Counted from the stretch's first letter, positions 12,957 to 29,960 are shown. The stretch: DNA of 64,000 nt from Muraenolepis orangiensis (GCA_027704905.1 CM051002.1:9743915-9807914), one strand, 5' to 3'. The notes: generated from the sequence alone by a model not told the origin. Made by a program: numbers and translations.

Positions 12957-14195
12957 CCACAAACAAGAGTTGTTATGAAGGGCTCTTCGAGAGGATAAAT
13001 ATAGAACAGAGGTTCCCAAACGTAAAACGTTGTAAAACGTTAAAATGGTAACTTTTTTTCTTCATGTACCAAGATGGATCAAATCAAACCTCCTAACTGC
13101 ACTAACATGTTACCGTCACAGACAGTGAATAGCCAGTTGTCCTTTATGTATCTAAATGTGTTCTTTAGGCTGTCAATACAATATATATAACCAAACACTA
13201 ACATGAATTACTAACCATATTATCCTTACCCTTATACCAACACTAGCCCTACTACGAACCCTATACATCCAACCCTATAGTTCCCTAACAGGTTATCTCT
13301 TTCAAGGACCTACCTTCAAGTTAACTACGTTAACCACTGTGATGCACCTAACAGGACGAGGGGAGACGCCCACTACGCCCCATGCAGAAGCATAGCCATT
13401 GGTCAGCCTCAGTTCTGAGATACACAGTCCGTATACTCCGTATAAGTGCGAAACTTTTAAATAGACCTAGTCAGCGTGAACGCTAACACAAAAAAAATCA
13501 CAAAGCAAAAAGGGAATGGGGAAAAACGGACTCGACACTAATGGCGACATTGTTCTCAGAAATGATGCTGTTGCAAACCAGGTAGGCAATTGAAACACCT
13601 GCGCTTTAATGCTGTCATGAATTCGCCTAATTTCTGGTAGGTGCGCGGAGTTTTGATCTGTCTGATGTGTTCCGTTTACAATCAATTAAACGCTTTATTT
13701 TTAATTTACTCAAGAAGCCTCAAGTAGTATCCTCAAGAACGCGCAAATACCGTTTTGGGTGTAGGCTACTATAGAGAAGAGAAACACTTATCATTCGACT
13801 GTGTTAAAACGCAAGGGAATCATAGGTAAACTGGTCAGAATGTCAGTTTACACTTGACTCGATGTCTTCCTTATGTTATAGATGATCAAAACATAAGGAA
13901 AGACAAGTGTCAACTGACAAATAATGAAATGTGTATTGCTGTGCTGATGGAAACGCGCTCTTATCTTGTGTTCTTTAACCCTGAATGTCCCATGTTTGTT
14001 TGTTAATATTTATATAATTTGTTTTGTTTATCCGAATTATCGTAAAGGCCTACCTATACAATATTTGTAATGTTTAGCAACAATTTATTTATTTTAGCCA
14101 CATTGTGTATTTTTGCCCCATCACTGCCCGCCACAATTGGTTGGACACCACCCACCAGCACACACCACCACCCACCAGTACACCATCCTTGCGGT
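12957..14195. other. Intergenic DNA without recognised features
   Basis: No ORF with family resemblance, RNA gene or clear repeat was seen. A short CACC-rich run lies near 14145-14190. Confidence 0.5.
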
Positions 14196-14199
14196 CCCT

Positions 14200-14375
14200 T
14201 TATAATAATAATAATAATAATAAGAATAAGAATAAGAATAAGAATAAGAATAATAAGAATAAGAATAAGAATAAGAATAACATTAACAATAATAATAATA
14301 TAATAACATTGACAATAATATTAATCATCATAATCATAATCATAATAATCATACAAATCATGATTATCATAATCA
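14200..14375. repeat. (ATA)n / (AAGAAT)n low-complexity tract
   Basis: Runs of AATAAT, AAGAAT and CATAAT. The long Asn/Ile reading frames here are artefacts. Confidence 0.9.
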
Positions 14376-14654
14376 TAATATGCGTACTATTCCCCCAAAC
14401 CACTACAAAGCTGAGAAGTAAATGGATCATTGGAAGCAGTGCAAGTCGCTCTTGACTGACTCCCTGGTCATTTTAATAATATAATGATGATACAACCTTG
14501 GTCACTCACAGCAACAAGGGTTTAGCCAACGAGATGCTGGCAAAATAACATGAGCTAGCTAACCTTAGAATAGTCAGCAGAAGTTGTGAGCTACATAAAC
14601 AATGGCAAATAGCTCACGCATTTGCAAGATAGCTAAGTGTGTGTCAAAGAGCAT

Positions 14655-14945
14655 ACTCCCCATTCCCTCCCGCAGTATGAATCTCCAAAACAATACCATC
14701 AATATATACAATACAAATTAACACAAAAAGAACATTAAAGTGACTGTGTATGTATTGAATTGTGCACATTTTTTAAAAAGCATTTAAAGTGCCAGTAGTG
14801 CAGCAGTATAATGAATAGTGCAGTAACTGTGATGAGTCCAGAAAGTCCAGCAAAGTACGACAGTGTTAATGTTAATGACAAAGTTATGATAGGGGCAGTA
14901 CTCCTAGCAGTTCAGTAGGCGCACTGCCTGTGGATAAAAAGGTAC
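14655..14945 (-). repeat. Interspersed repeat family A, copy
   Basis: Same sequence family and orientation as 8186-8515 (CCCCATTCCCTCCCGCAGTA and AGTCCAGCAAAGTA blocks, ending in GCACTGCCTGTGGATAAAAA). Confidence 0.8.
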
Positions 14946-15637
14946 GTAAAGGTAGATAAATATATATAATTAAGGAAGATAAATAAAAGTATCACAAACT
15001 CCCGAGGATGGAAATCAGAAGTAAAATAAAGGTCTATAAAGGGCGTGAGAAGATCCAAACAACATTGATATACAGGTATATATCATATTTAAGGTCAAAC
15101 TACCTGTTTTGCATAAGTGGGCCTTATGCGAATGTCCTACATGGGTACATAACCAAGGAAATAAAGGCTGTCTGCAAACAGCCTTCAAGCCATTCAGGAG
15201 AGGTGTTCTAGATTAACCCCCTTTGGTCGTTGACTTTGGTTTGTAACCTTATTGTTCTCCTAGTTTTCTCCACTGCATTGCAGGAATTCAGAGGGACACT
15301 ACACAGTTAAACAGGGGTGTGTTGGCTGGGGTTAGGGGTGGTCGGATGAACCGGATGATCCTGAACACTAATATTTACCAACCGCCACAGCCTACAGGTG
15401 TGACTTCTGAAATACTGCATTTTTTACTAATTCACAATTATTTGAACACCATTCTTTTTTCTATTCTAGGGCTTTTCTATACAATGATTATTTTTCTATC
15501 GATTAATCTCGGGATTATTTAGCAAAATTTTAATTATATTTCACAAATAAGTACAAATAAACACACAAATAACTTTCTAATAGCTACAATTATTTTACTA
15601 TATATATATTAGATATATTATATATAATAATATATAC
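14946..15637. other. AT-rich intergenic DNA
   Basis: No gene or recognised repeat. AT-rich with a TA-rich stretch at 15600-15636. Confidence 0.5.
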
Positions 15638-15960
15638 AGGTGCATCTAAAAAAACTTGAATAGCGTGAAAATGAAAATATTTGATCCTTAATTGAAAAAG
15701 TGCCACTTTCATATAGTGAAATATTAAGTAAGTTAATATAAGTGAAATATTTAAAAACTTAAAACAATCGGCCTGTGGCATGCTGAGGTGTTATGGTAGT
15801 GGGCTTCAGCTTGTCTGTATTGTTGGGTCTGGTTTCTGTCATCTTCCTATTGACAATACCCCATCGATTTTCTACGGGGCTCAGGTCAGGCGAGTTGGCT
15901 TAGCCATTCAAGCACAGTAAAACCGTGGTCAGCAAACAAGTTACTAGTCGTTTTTGGTTG
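15638..15960 (-). mobile_element. Tc1/mariner element relic
   Basis: Starts with TACAGGTGCATCT, resembling the terminus of a fish Tc1-type family, with TA at the edge. On the minus strand 15840-15905 reads SPDLSPVENRWG, the motif around the third catalytic residue of Tc1 transposases (family form SPDLNPIENLW). The rest is deleted or scrambled. Confidence 0.75.
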
Positions 15961-15994
15961 TCAGCAGATGGATGCATGAAGTGCACTAAAATCT

Positions 15995-16370
15995 CCAGAG
16001 ATTCAAGATTCAAGATTGAAGAATTGTATTTGCCATTTGCACAAGTACAATGGAATGCTTACTTCCCATTCCCTCCCGCAGTATGAACTTCTAGAACACA
16101 ATACTATACGAATACAATACACAATAAAATAAGAAATGAACATATAAGAACAATAAAGTGATTGATGGATGATATAAACATGTGTTATATTGTGCAAAAA
16201 GCATTCAAAAGCATTTTAAAGTGCCAGTAGTGCAGCAGCATCATGACAGTGCAGAACAGTGCATTAACTGTAATGAGTAATGCATATGAGTCAAGAAAGT
16301 CCAGCAAAGTTTGACAGTGTAATGTTAATGACAATGTTATGATTGTGGCAGCACTCCTAGCAGCCGCAAT
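15995..16370 (-). repeat. Interspersed repeat family A, copy
   Basis: Third copy in the same orientation as 8186-8515, beginning with AAGATTCAAGATTCAAGATT-like tail sequence on the left. Confidence 0.8.
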
Positions 16371-16900
16371 GTAAATCCCCTAAGAGTGCTTGTTTTTGCC
16401 ACTGACAGGCTCAGATTGTAAAGTAGGGATCCTTTCCATTATGTTGTCAAACACTTCATTTGAGTCAGTGGCTAAAACTTTTAGAGGGCATACATTGACA
16501 GGCGCCATTGGCCCCAAAGGGTTACATTGCAGATGTTTCACAGCTGCCTTCTTGCTTAATATTGGACCAATATTAAAAAAAACTGTTGTCCGCATTAGTC
16601 AGTAAGGAGTCCAGGTTGAAAAATCTCGAAGGTTCCCTTAAAGTGGCATGCAGAGCTCATAGGAGAGAGAGAAGAGGACAGAAATAGCATTGCAGTAGAC
16701 ACAGGCATATAGCTACAATTCATGACCCTCTCTCAGCCTATAGGGCAAGCAGCACCACCAAGCCAAGAAGTTATCATAATATTAATAATATTTGATATGC
16801 ATCTAATTATTTAATTCATTGTTAATAACAAAATTACGTTTTTAACGTTAATAAAGTTTGACTTGCTTTTTGCATCTCTGTTCCACTTTGGTATATAACA
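16371..16900. other. Region upstream of the first recognised slc6a14 exon
   Basis: Includes a minus-strand ORF (16380-16595) of 71 codons with no family I recognise. The end (ATATAACAG at 16892-16900) can serve as a 3' splice site for the exon that follows, so part of this may be intronic. Confidence 0.4.
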
Positions 16901-16904
16901 GGAT

Positions 16905-22134
<5,230 letters not shown>

Positions 22135-22401
22135 CCTGATTGTTTGTCTGTGCTCGCCTGTTTGTTTCATTTTTGCACTTTTGAATACATAAATAGACAT
22201 TGTGAACTGTAAACTTTCAAATTTCAACCACTTTGATATATTGAATTTGCACAAAGTTCTATGTAATACAGATAGTCTATAGGTCTACACAACTACAAAT
22301 ATTTGTAGTCATAGATTGACAAAAAGGGGTTAGGAAAGTTAGTCCTAATTGTGTCCTAGTGAATAGCACACACCATATCTATGGAAAAGCAAGTTGTTCT
22401 G
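22135..22401 (+). other. slc6a14 3' flank / probable 3' UTR
   Basis: AT-rich sequence following the stop. No other gene is seen. Confidence 0.5.
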
Positions 22402-22556
22402 TGTGGAGTCTGTGTGTGTGGTTGGTGGCTGGTTTGGTTGGGCAGCCTCATCTGACCTGAGTCAGACTGATTACTCTTTGGCTGGTGAGGCTTCACACCT
22501 GTGGATCCTTGTCCATCACGGCCCAGAGGTTCAACCAGCCACCACCACACACATTC
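22402..22556 (-). repeat. Hairpin (MITE-like) element, copy 2
   Basis: Reverse-complement homologue of 12822-12956: it shares CAGTCTGACTCAGG, TGAGGCTG and both arms (GGTTGGTGGCTGGTTTGG left, CCAGCCACCACCACACAC right). The two copies bracket slc6a14 in opposite orientation. Confidence 0.65.
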
Positions 22557-23088
22557 GAGGAGAGAGCTCTATAGCCTGTACCATCTGCTCTGTTGATACC
22601 ATGGTTCAAAACTCGGCAATAAAACGGATTCCTCATTCCCCCCCGTGTCCTTGTCTTCGAGAGGAGCCCTGAAGCAGCCATTTTAATGGCATGTGGCAGT
22701 CTGCAGTCGTCTGCTACACATGTTAAGAACGTAGTCAAAGGTAGGAGATAAAGTAGACAGTTAACATCTCCACAATATTCAAAAGCATAGCCCACAGCTT
22801 TAGAATAATCACTTGGAAGGCAGCTAACATAGTGCCTATTTTATCTAATTGACACCGTTATTCATTTCCAGTGGACGCTGCATGATAAAATCATGCCAAC
22901 CTGGTCATAAAACCCTTTCATTAAACATTTTATAATTTGAAACCCTGTGACTTGAATGACAAATGGCATGCTATTCTAATTCATTTCAAAGTCAACTAAA
23001 ATTATGAAAATTATAAAATAACTGTGCAGGGAAATTGGACATGCACAGTGAATTAATGACTCATTAATATGCACAGGGACAATCATTC
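22557..23088. other. Intergenic DNA
   Basis: No gene, RNA or repeat recognised. Confidence 0.45.
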
Positions 23089-23172
23089 GGCAGCCGGCTC
23101 TCCGTCTGTCTGCTGCTGTGCTCAAGCCTTGTCTTTGCAGCGCTCTTCAAAGGTATCGAGTCATCAGGTAAA
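23089..23172 (+). pseudogene. Relic of an slc6a14-like exon 5
   Basis: Translates without a stop as LSVCLLLCSSLVFAALFKG followed by IESSGK. It aligns with the transporter segment that ends exon 5 of the intact gene (KGIKSSGK just before the donor). The donor position here reads AAA/GGGTAG instead of AAA/GTGAGT. No neighbouring exons were found, so it is a single-exon remnant, probably of a lost tandem paralogue. Confidence 0.72.
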
Positions 23173-23289
23173 GGGTAGGCAAAAGTGAGTACACGTAACC
23201 AAAGCCTGCACAAACTCACCAACACCAGATGGGGGGGGGGGTGCATCCCCCATCCGAGTCTCTCTGTTTCTGTTGGGCTAAATATGATG

Positions 23290-23530
23290 CCTGTCCAGTG
23301 TGGGGGAACATCAACCTATGCCAAAAAAGCTGAAGCTTGTTCTCAATGAAAGCTGCAGGTGCATCACTGGGTGCCTGAAACCAACTGACACAAAACAACC
23401 TGTACATCATGCATTCAGGCATTGCTCCCCCCAGACATCAGGCGAGAGGCAAGCCAGCGTTACGGAGTGTGGCTCAGGCAAGCCCCCCGAGGAGAGGCAT
23501 CCCCTGTATGGCCATGGACCCGCCCCCAGC
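23290..23530 (+). mobile_element. Non-LTR retrotransposon C-terminal relic
   Basis: KLKLVLNESCRCITGCLKPT (23325-23385) is the conserved block near the C-terminus of an RTE/jockey-type LINE polyprotein, followed after a frame break by PPDIRRE- and HPLYGH-like residues. It is heavily decayed. Confidence 0.65.
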
Positions 23531-23553
23531 CGGCTTGAATCTCGGAGAAGCTG

Positions 23554-23590
23554 CAGTGGGGTGGTGCTCATGACCAGCACCACCCCACTG
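23554..23590. repeat. Perfect 15-bp inverted repeat
   Basis: Arms CAGTGGGGTGGTGCT and AGCACCACCCCACTG with a 7-nt loop. Not explained by a gene. Confidence 0.85.
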
Positions 23591-23625
23591 GACACAACAT
23601 CGACGGATGTCCGTCTTAAGCGAGA

Positions 23626-23760
23626 TCCCTTCACGTACCACATTGAAGTAGATAAGGGAGCCCTAGTCATCTGGGCCTTTGTACAAGGGGCTGTTCTCTC
23701 CAACATCGGGCTCCCGAGCCATGGAAGCTCAAGCTCATCACGTGCTTGACGACCATCCAC
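23626..23760 (-). pseudogene. Chitinase (GH18) exon 7 relic
   Basis: On the minus strand this matches exon 7 of the chitinase genes further right. HVMSLSFHGS corresponds to HVMSYDFHGS, and after a frameshift ENSPLYKGPDD corresponds to ENSPLYKG-type sequence, then a TAG stop and a YFNV ending before GTACGTGAAGG, the same donor as in the intact genes. It is a decayed fourth copy lying about 9 kb from chitinase copy 1. Confidence 0.8.
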
Positions 23761-24109
23761 ACAGTACCATAATGCAGATCCCTGGTGCCGAAAGCCTCCC
23801 GCCAGGGGATAACAACTGGGCCAAGTGTCTGAACCGACTCTGCAATGGTGTTGGCCGTTCCAGGGAATCACTAATCAGATGGGGTTAGCAATGTGGTTCA
23901 ACAACATGCGACTGTGGCACAGAACCCCAATGGTCAATGGGGCACCTTCTACTATGGACCGTGCCAGGGACGTGCACAGACATTTTCGGGGGCAGGAGCT
24001 CAAGTGAGAAAAAGGGCACTTCCCATAATCATTTATAAAAATAAAATTTAAAACAAAATGCTAAGCCAAGCAATAGAATACTGAATTGCCTGAATTGCCC
24101 GCACACCTA

Positions 24110-24532
24110 ACATTGTCGTCTTCCCGGTCGTTGGTCTTGTCGTTACTCTTGTCGTCTTCCCCGTCGTTGGTCTTCCTGATACCCCTAGTGGTCCGTGAAG
24201 GCATTGCAAGTGGTCTGGTCGTTGGTCTTCTGAATGAAATCGTTTGGTTACTTATGGTTTAAAATTAATATTTTGCCCAAATGTATGAGAAATTATGTCA
24301 CGTCTTCACAGCTACAGGGGGCTAGAATCGCGCTTTTATATACAACGTGAATTCATTCGGTGCGTCATAATATATATATAATATATATAATATATATAAT
24401 ATATAATAATCTATTATCGACCTTTATACTGAGATAATCCCCCTATTGATTCAATCTGAGCACATAAGGGCTGAAACTAATTATTCCCACAATCTATTAA
24501 TCTGATTTGTTGTGGCAATTCAATAATTATTA

Positions 24533-24565
<33 letters not shown>

Positions 24566-25112
24566 TATTAATTAGACTATTTCCACAGAGCACTGATATT
24601 CTGCAGTTAGTGTTTAAAGTGCATTAGGATGGTCACAAGTGAGCCGCCACTCGCAAAATCTTGGGCAAATCAGCCGCTCCTCAATTTTGAATGCGCGCAT
24701 ATTCTCACCTTTACGGTAAATCCATGCAAACGGACCGGTTTCTAAATTCTCCATCCACGGAGCTGATGGGGGGCGGGGTTGCGACTTGCAGCCCCTCACT
24801 TTTTAGTTTCTCATGTCTGTTTGTTACTGATAACCAGCTCCTTTTCTAATTCAAATTTGTGTTCTGAATGAAATGGTTATTAATTTCAGACAGCCCCTCA
24901 CTTTTTAGTTTATTTTGTTTGTTACTGATGGCCAGCTCCTTTTCTAATTAACATAAAAAGTACTCTGATAACTTAATTGAGCCTCCCAATTGTTTATGGT
25001 TGAATGTGGGAGGCGAACATTTTTAGATTCTTAAGTGGGCCCTGACTTGGAAAAGGTTGGGAACCGCTGCATTTAACAAACCCCCCAAACAAGTAGAGTA
25101 TCCCACTTCCAA
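24110..25112 (+). repeat. Left arm of a large inverted repeat (hAT-like, non-coding)
   Basis: Reverse-complement match to 27177-28700, block by block: the GTCGTTGGTC-rich start, TATATACAACGTGAATTCAT, the (TTA)n at 24533-24568, CCGCTCCTCAATTTTGAATG, and CAAACAAGTAGAGTATCCCA at the end. The sequence at 25040-25075 read on the minus strand (CAGCGGTTCCCAACCTTTTC) looks like a hAT terminus, so the arms are probably two copies of one non-autonomous element. A partial direct-oriented copy is at 26828-27070. Confidence 0.8.
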
Positions 25113-25545
25113 ACCATATTGTTAAAGTCATTTTCAAAGCACATGGCCTATTATTGTCCATGGTAAAAGATTGTTTGACTTGAGTCCAGTTTTAAAGTCA
25201 GGACACCATAGCTGCAGCGGTGGTAATAGGCCTACCCTAGACAGCAGTGGCGGCTGGTGCATTTTTCACCAGGGGGGGCTATACCATTCTTTTTATTTAC
25301 AATTACATATTGTTAATTACATTATATACAATTACTTTTTGTATTGAAATGTAGCCCTTCTGTCCATCACTTTCATCATGGCCACGCAAGGCCAGCTCAA
25401 AGGCACCACAGAACTTCACACAATCTATTCTTTTAGACTGTATTTGGAACATGGATACATAAACACATTTAAGAGGGAACAACAAGTTAACAATAACACC
25501 AAAACACATTCAAAGCAGCTCTGAACAGGTGAGTTTGGTGAGTCA

Positions 25546-25556
25546 TTTAAACAAGC

Positions 25557-25631
<75 letters not shown>

Positions 25632-25655
25632 CCTGCTTGTTTAAATCACTCACGA
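25546..25655. repeat. Inverted repeat with (AT)n core
   Basis: CATTTAAACAAGCAGGT, then about 65 bp of AT, then ACCTGCTTGTTTAAATCA: a long self-complementary block inside the hAT element. Confidence 0.9.
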
Positions 25656-25734
25656 AAACTATATCAACAAAACAAAATATACAAAATAAATACATATCGG
25701 CACACACTGACAAAAAACACTGACATATATTTGT

Positions 25735-25770
<36 letters not shown>

Positions 25771-25871
25771 GTGTGCGCATGTGTGCCCGCAGAGACAGAG
25801 CATAATATGCTTTTCCTAGTAGTACACTGTGACGCACACAAATGACGATGCTGGATGCTGGATGCTCCAAA

Positions 25872-25916
25872 GTCTTCCGGGAGGGCTGAAAACAGAAAAC
25901 AGCCCTCCCGGAAGAC
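25872..25916. repeat. Perfect 17-bp hairpin
   Basis: Arms GTCTTCCGGGAGGGCTG and CAGCCCTCCCGGAAGAC around an 11-nt A-rich loop, inside the hAT element. Confidence 0.9.
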
Positions 25917-26396
25917 GTTTTGAGGACACTGATTGGCTACATTTTATGTCACTCGTTTATATCTTGAATCAGCAATTGGCTAAACTGCTACAGAGACCCG
26001 CCTCCGTGGGGCGATTTCTCTACAGCCCCCCCAGCATCGTCATTCAAATGCGCCCTTAAGGCTGCAGACCCTGAAATGGAACACGGCCACAGTGTACTAG
26101 GCATATGTGTAATAGGAAAAGCATATTATTTTAAAATCATATTTTACACATATTATATTTATAATATATAATATAATAAATATTATATATATTTTTTATT
26201 TTAATTTTTTATATTTTGTTTGTGCGTGTGGTTTAGGGGGGGCGGCGCCCCATCGCCCCCTATGGGCCAGCCGCCACTGCTAGACAGTCCTCATCTTATG
26301 TCGGCCCGAGAGACTACACATGATAGGTGAAGAGTGACAGAGGGGGAACACAAATGAAGTATAGGATGGATGGAGAGCAGGCCTCACATCCTCTTT

Positions 26397-26398
<2 letters not shown>

Positions 26399-26433
<35 letters not shown>

Positions 26434-26474
26434 GGGGAGGGGGGTGTGGGGGTGTGTGTGTAGGGGGGGGGGGA
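26399..26474. repeat. (GT)n and poly-G tract
   Basis: GT repeat passing into G-rich sequence with G runs of 6-10. Confidence 0.9.
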
Positions 26475-27176
26475 AGCAGCAGTGGGGTTGCCAGAGGTGT
26501 GATGGGGGCTGTAAATAATGATTTGATCAGTAAATCATGGTACCTTCTTCTCTCAGGTCAAGAGATTTCCAAACTGTTGATCCCATGTCTGTAGCATGTT
26601 GTTTGGCTTCCCTGTGAGCCTTCAAAGGTAACCCAGGTTCCAGGTTCAAAGGGCAGCAGGAATCCCCTACACCTTTCACACTGACATATGTTACTCTCCA
26701 GATCAAAACCTTTCCAACAACATCTTCATCGTTGTCCTATGACCCATTTTAATTGTCATCTCCCTCCAGTCCAAGGCTACTTGTGGGTGTAGTGTCTGAG
26801 TCCCTGTTTGAGCCAAAGTGGAGAAGAATCAGTCAATGGAGTCTCAAGGGGTATGAAGTGAGCAAGTGTGTTCAAGATATTGACCCTCTTGTTATGCACA
26901 GTCATACATTTCAATTTGGACCGTTTCAGACACCAACTTATGGTTTAAATTAATTAAACAAAAATGTTTTGCCCAAATTGATGACAAATTATGTCACGTA
27001 TTCACAGCTAGAGGGGGCTAGAATCGTGCTTTTATATACAACGTGAATTCATTCGGTGCATGATTAGTGAGAGAGAGAGAGAGTCGAATGTACTTTATTG
27101 ATCGATTTTGATAACACTACAGTAGGTCGTGATACTGCTACATGGTTGCAATTCACCATTAAAATAAGTTAACATC

Positions 27177-28121
27177 AGAAGTGGGATACTCTACTTGTTT
27201 GGGGCGTTTGTTAAAAGTCGGTGTTGTTTTCCAAGTCAGGGCCCACTTAAGAATCTAAAAATGTTCGCCCCCACATTCAACCATAAACAATACGGAGGCT
27301 AAATAAAGTTGTCAGAGTACTTTTTATGTTAATTAGAGAAGGAGCTGGCCATCAGTAACAAACAAAATAAACAAAAAAGTGAGGGGCTATCTGCAATTAA
27401 TAACCATTTCATTCAAAACACAAATTTGAATTAGAAAAGGAGCTGGTTATCAGTAACAAACAGACATGCGAAACTAAAAAGTGAGGGGCTGCAAGTCGCA
27501 ACCCCCCCATCAGCTCCGTGGATGTAGAATAAGGGGGCTTTCTCACTAGCCATTCGGGGTCGAATCCGAGCACGATCGCACCAAAATAAGTGTGATGAGA
27601 ACGCTCCCCCCCGTCACCGGGGACGCTGATTCGCTCCAAGCCGGGACCGCTTGAAAAGGTGGTTTCGGGTGCGCGCCAGCGTCCCCGACGACGGAGCGGG
27701 GCGTGGTGTGCAAGCTAACCGTACTAAAACACGGAAGAGGCTTGCTGTATCAACTTGCTGATTGGCTGATTGGCGATGGCAAAAACCAACTAGGTGCATA
27801 CGTCACCTGCTGTATCGGAGTGTTGCTCTCCTCAATTGTGCCTGGGAGCGAACCAAGACTGTAGCTCCCCGTCCTCCGCTCCCGAGGACGGAGCGAGGAC
27901 GGAGCGGAGCACCCGTTCCTAATGAGAAGACGCCCTAAGAAACCGGTCCGTTTGCATGGATTTACCGTAAATGTGAGAATACGCGCGCATTCAAAATTGA
28001 GGAGCGGCTGATTTGCCCAAGAATTTGCGAGTGGCGGCTCACTTGTGACCATCCTAATGCACTTTAAACACTTTAAACACTAACTGCAGAATATCAGTGC
28101 TCTGAAATAGTCGAATTAATA

Positions 28122-28177
<56 letters not shown>

Positions 28178-28720
28178 ATAATTATTGAATTGCCACAACA
28201 AATCAGATTAATAGATTGTGGGAATAATTAGTTTCAGCCCGTATGTGCTCAGATTGAATCAATAGGGGGATTATCTCAGTATAAAGGTCGATAATAATTA
28301 ATCTGCAGATTAATTATTATATATTATATATAATAATTAATCTGCAGATTAATTATTATATATTATATATATTATGACGCACCGAATGAATTCACGTTGT
28401 ATATAAAAGCGCGATTCTAGCCCCCTGTACCTGTGAAGATGACATAATTTCTCATAAATTTGGGCAAAATATTAATTTTAAACCATAAATTGGTGTTGAA
28501 CACATTTGCTCACTTCATACCCCTGAAACTCGATTGACTGATTTGAATTAAAAACGATTTCATTCAGAAGACCAACGACCAGACCACTTGCAATGCCTTC
28601 ACGGACCACTAGGGGTATCAGGAAGACCAACGACGGGGGAAGACGACAAGAGTAACGACAAGACCAACGACAGGGAAGACGACAAGAGTAACGACTGGGA
28701 AGACGACGTGCCTAACAACA
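27177..28720 (-). repeat. Right arm of the large inverted repeat
   Basis: Inverted counterpart of 24110-25112, enlarged by a 403-bp insertion (27533-27935) and a longer (AAT)n run (28115-28176). At 28590-28830 the AATGCCTTCACGGACCACTA unit with its GACGACAAGAGTAACGAC neighbour is tandemly duplicated. Confidence 0.8.
27533..27935. mobile_element. PIF/Harbinger-like MITE with TAA target duplication
   Basis: Imperfect terminal repeats GGGGGCTTTCTCACTAG and CTAATGAGAAGACGCCC, flanked by TAA on each side. The other arm of the inverted repeat (near 24740) shows the unoccupied site. GC-rich, no transposase ORF. Confidence 0.72.
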
Positions 28721-28989
28721 CAACCAACAGCGGCCCACTTGCAATGCCTTCACGGACCACTAGGGGCATCAGGACGACCAACGACGGGGAGGACGACAAG
28801 AGTAACGACCGGGAAGACGACGTGCCTAACAACACGACCCCAGCTCCTCTACAACCATTCCCCTCCAGCCCCCCCAGCCCTGCTGTCCCCCCTCCCCACC
28901 ATCCCTCTCCAGTGACAACATACCTGTTCTCTCTCCCCCACCACCACTACCTCACCCCTCCCCCATCAACACAACAGAGACTATTCCTG

Positions 28990-29960
28990 CCCCCACACAC
29001 GGCACACAGACCTTCACAGATGAGCAGGTGAGGAAAGTACTGTGCAGGCTCCACCCAGGCAAGGCTGCTGGGTCCTGACGGCGTCAGCCCGAGGGTCCTC
29101 AAAACTTGTGCTGCCCAGCTGAGTGGAGTCCTGCAGTACATCTTCAACCTGAGCATGAGACTGGAGAGGGTCCCTGTGCTGTGGAAGACATCCTGCCTGG
29201 TGCCGGTTCCGAAGAAGGCACGTCCCAGCACCTCAAATGACTACAGACCGGTGGCGCTGACGTCCCACGTGTCGAAGTCCTTTGAAAGGCTGGTCCTGTC
29301 GCTTCTTCGGCCCCTGGTCAGATCATCGCTGGACCCTCTTCAGTTTGCCTACCAGCCGAAACTGGGAGTGGAGGACGCCATCATCTTCCTGCTTCATCGT
29401 GCCTACGCCCACTTGGACAGACCCGGGAGCACTGTGAGAATCATATTTTTCGACTTCTGCAGTGCGTTCAACACCATCCGGCCTGCCCTGCTGGGGAGTA
29501 AGCTGACGGCGATGAAGGTGCGCTCTTCCCTGGTTTCCTGGATTACAGACTATTTGACGGGTCGTCCACAGTTTGTCAGACTGCAGGACTGTGTGTCTGA
29601 CACTGTGGTCAGCAGCACTGGTGCTCCACAGGGAACGGCTATTTCCCCATTCCTGTTCACCCTATACACCTCAGATTTTCAGTTCAACTCAGAGTCCTGC
29701 CATCTGCAGAAGTTCTCGGACGACTCTGCAATTGTTGGTTGTGTCAGTGAGGGAAACGATGAGGAGTACAGGGGCGTCGTGGACTCCTTCGTTGAGTGGT
29801 GTGAGCTGAACCACATGCAGCTCAACACAGACAAGACGAAGGAGATGGTGGTGGATTTCCGCAGGAGGAAATCTACCCCCACACCCATTTCCATCAAGGG
29901 TGTGTCCGCAGAAGTTGTTCAGGATTATAAATACCTGGGAGTTCGTGGTACTGGTCTGCC
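28990..29960 (+). mobile_element. Rex1-like (CR1/L2 group) LINE reverse transcriptase fragment
   Basis: Open frame from 29155 with reverse-transcriptase landmarks: NDYRPVALTSHVSKSFERLV, FFDFCSAFNTI (first catalytic Asp region), STGAPQGTAISPFLF, KFSDDSAIVG (the active-site DD) and VVDFRRRKS. An upstream frame break near 29072 separates the GKAAG/PDGVSPRVLK segment. The match stops abruptly after DYKYLGV near 29945, so endonuclease and C-terminal parts are missing. Confidence 0.87.

Larger units (their letters stand above)
25245..26279. mobile_element. Non-autonomous hAT element with 8-bp target duplication
   Basis: Termini are CAGTGGCGGCTGG and CCAGCCGCCACTG (13-bp perfect inverted repeats), flanked on both sides by CTAGACAG (25237-25244 and 26280-26287). 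No transposase is encoded. It carries internal hairpins and (AT)n and (GT)n repeats. Confidence 0.9.
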
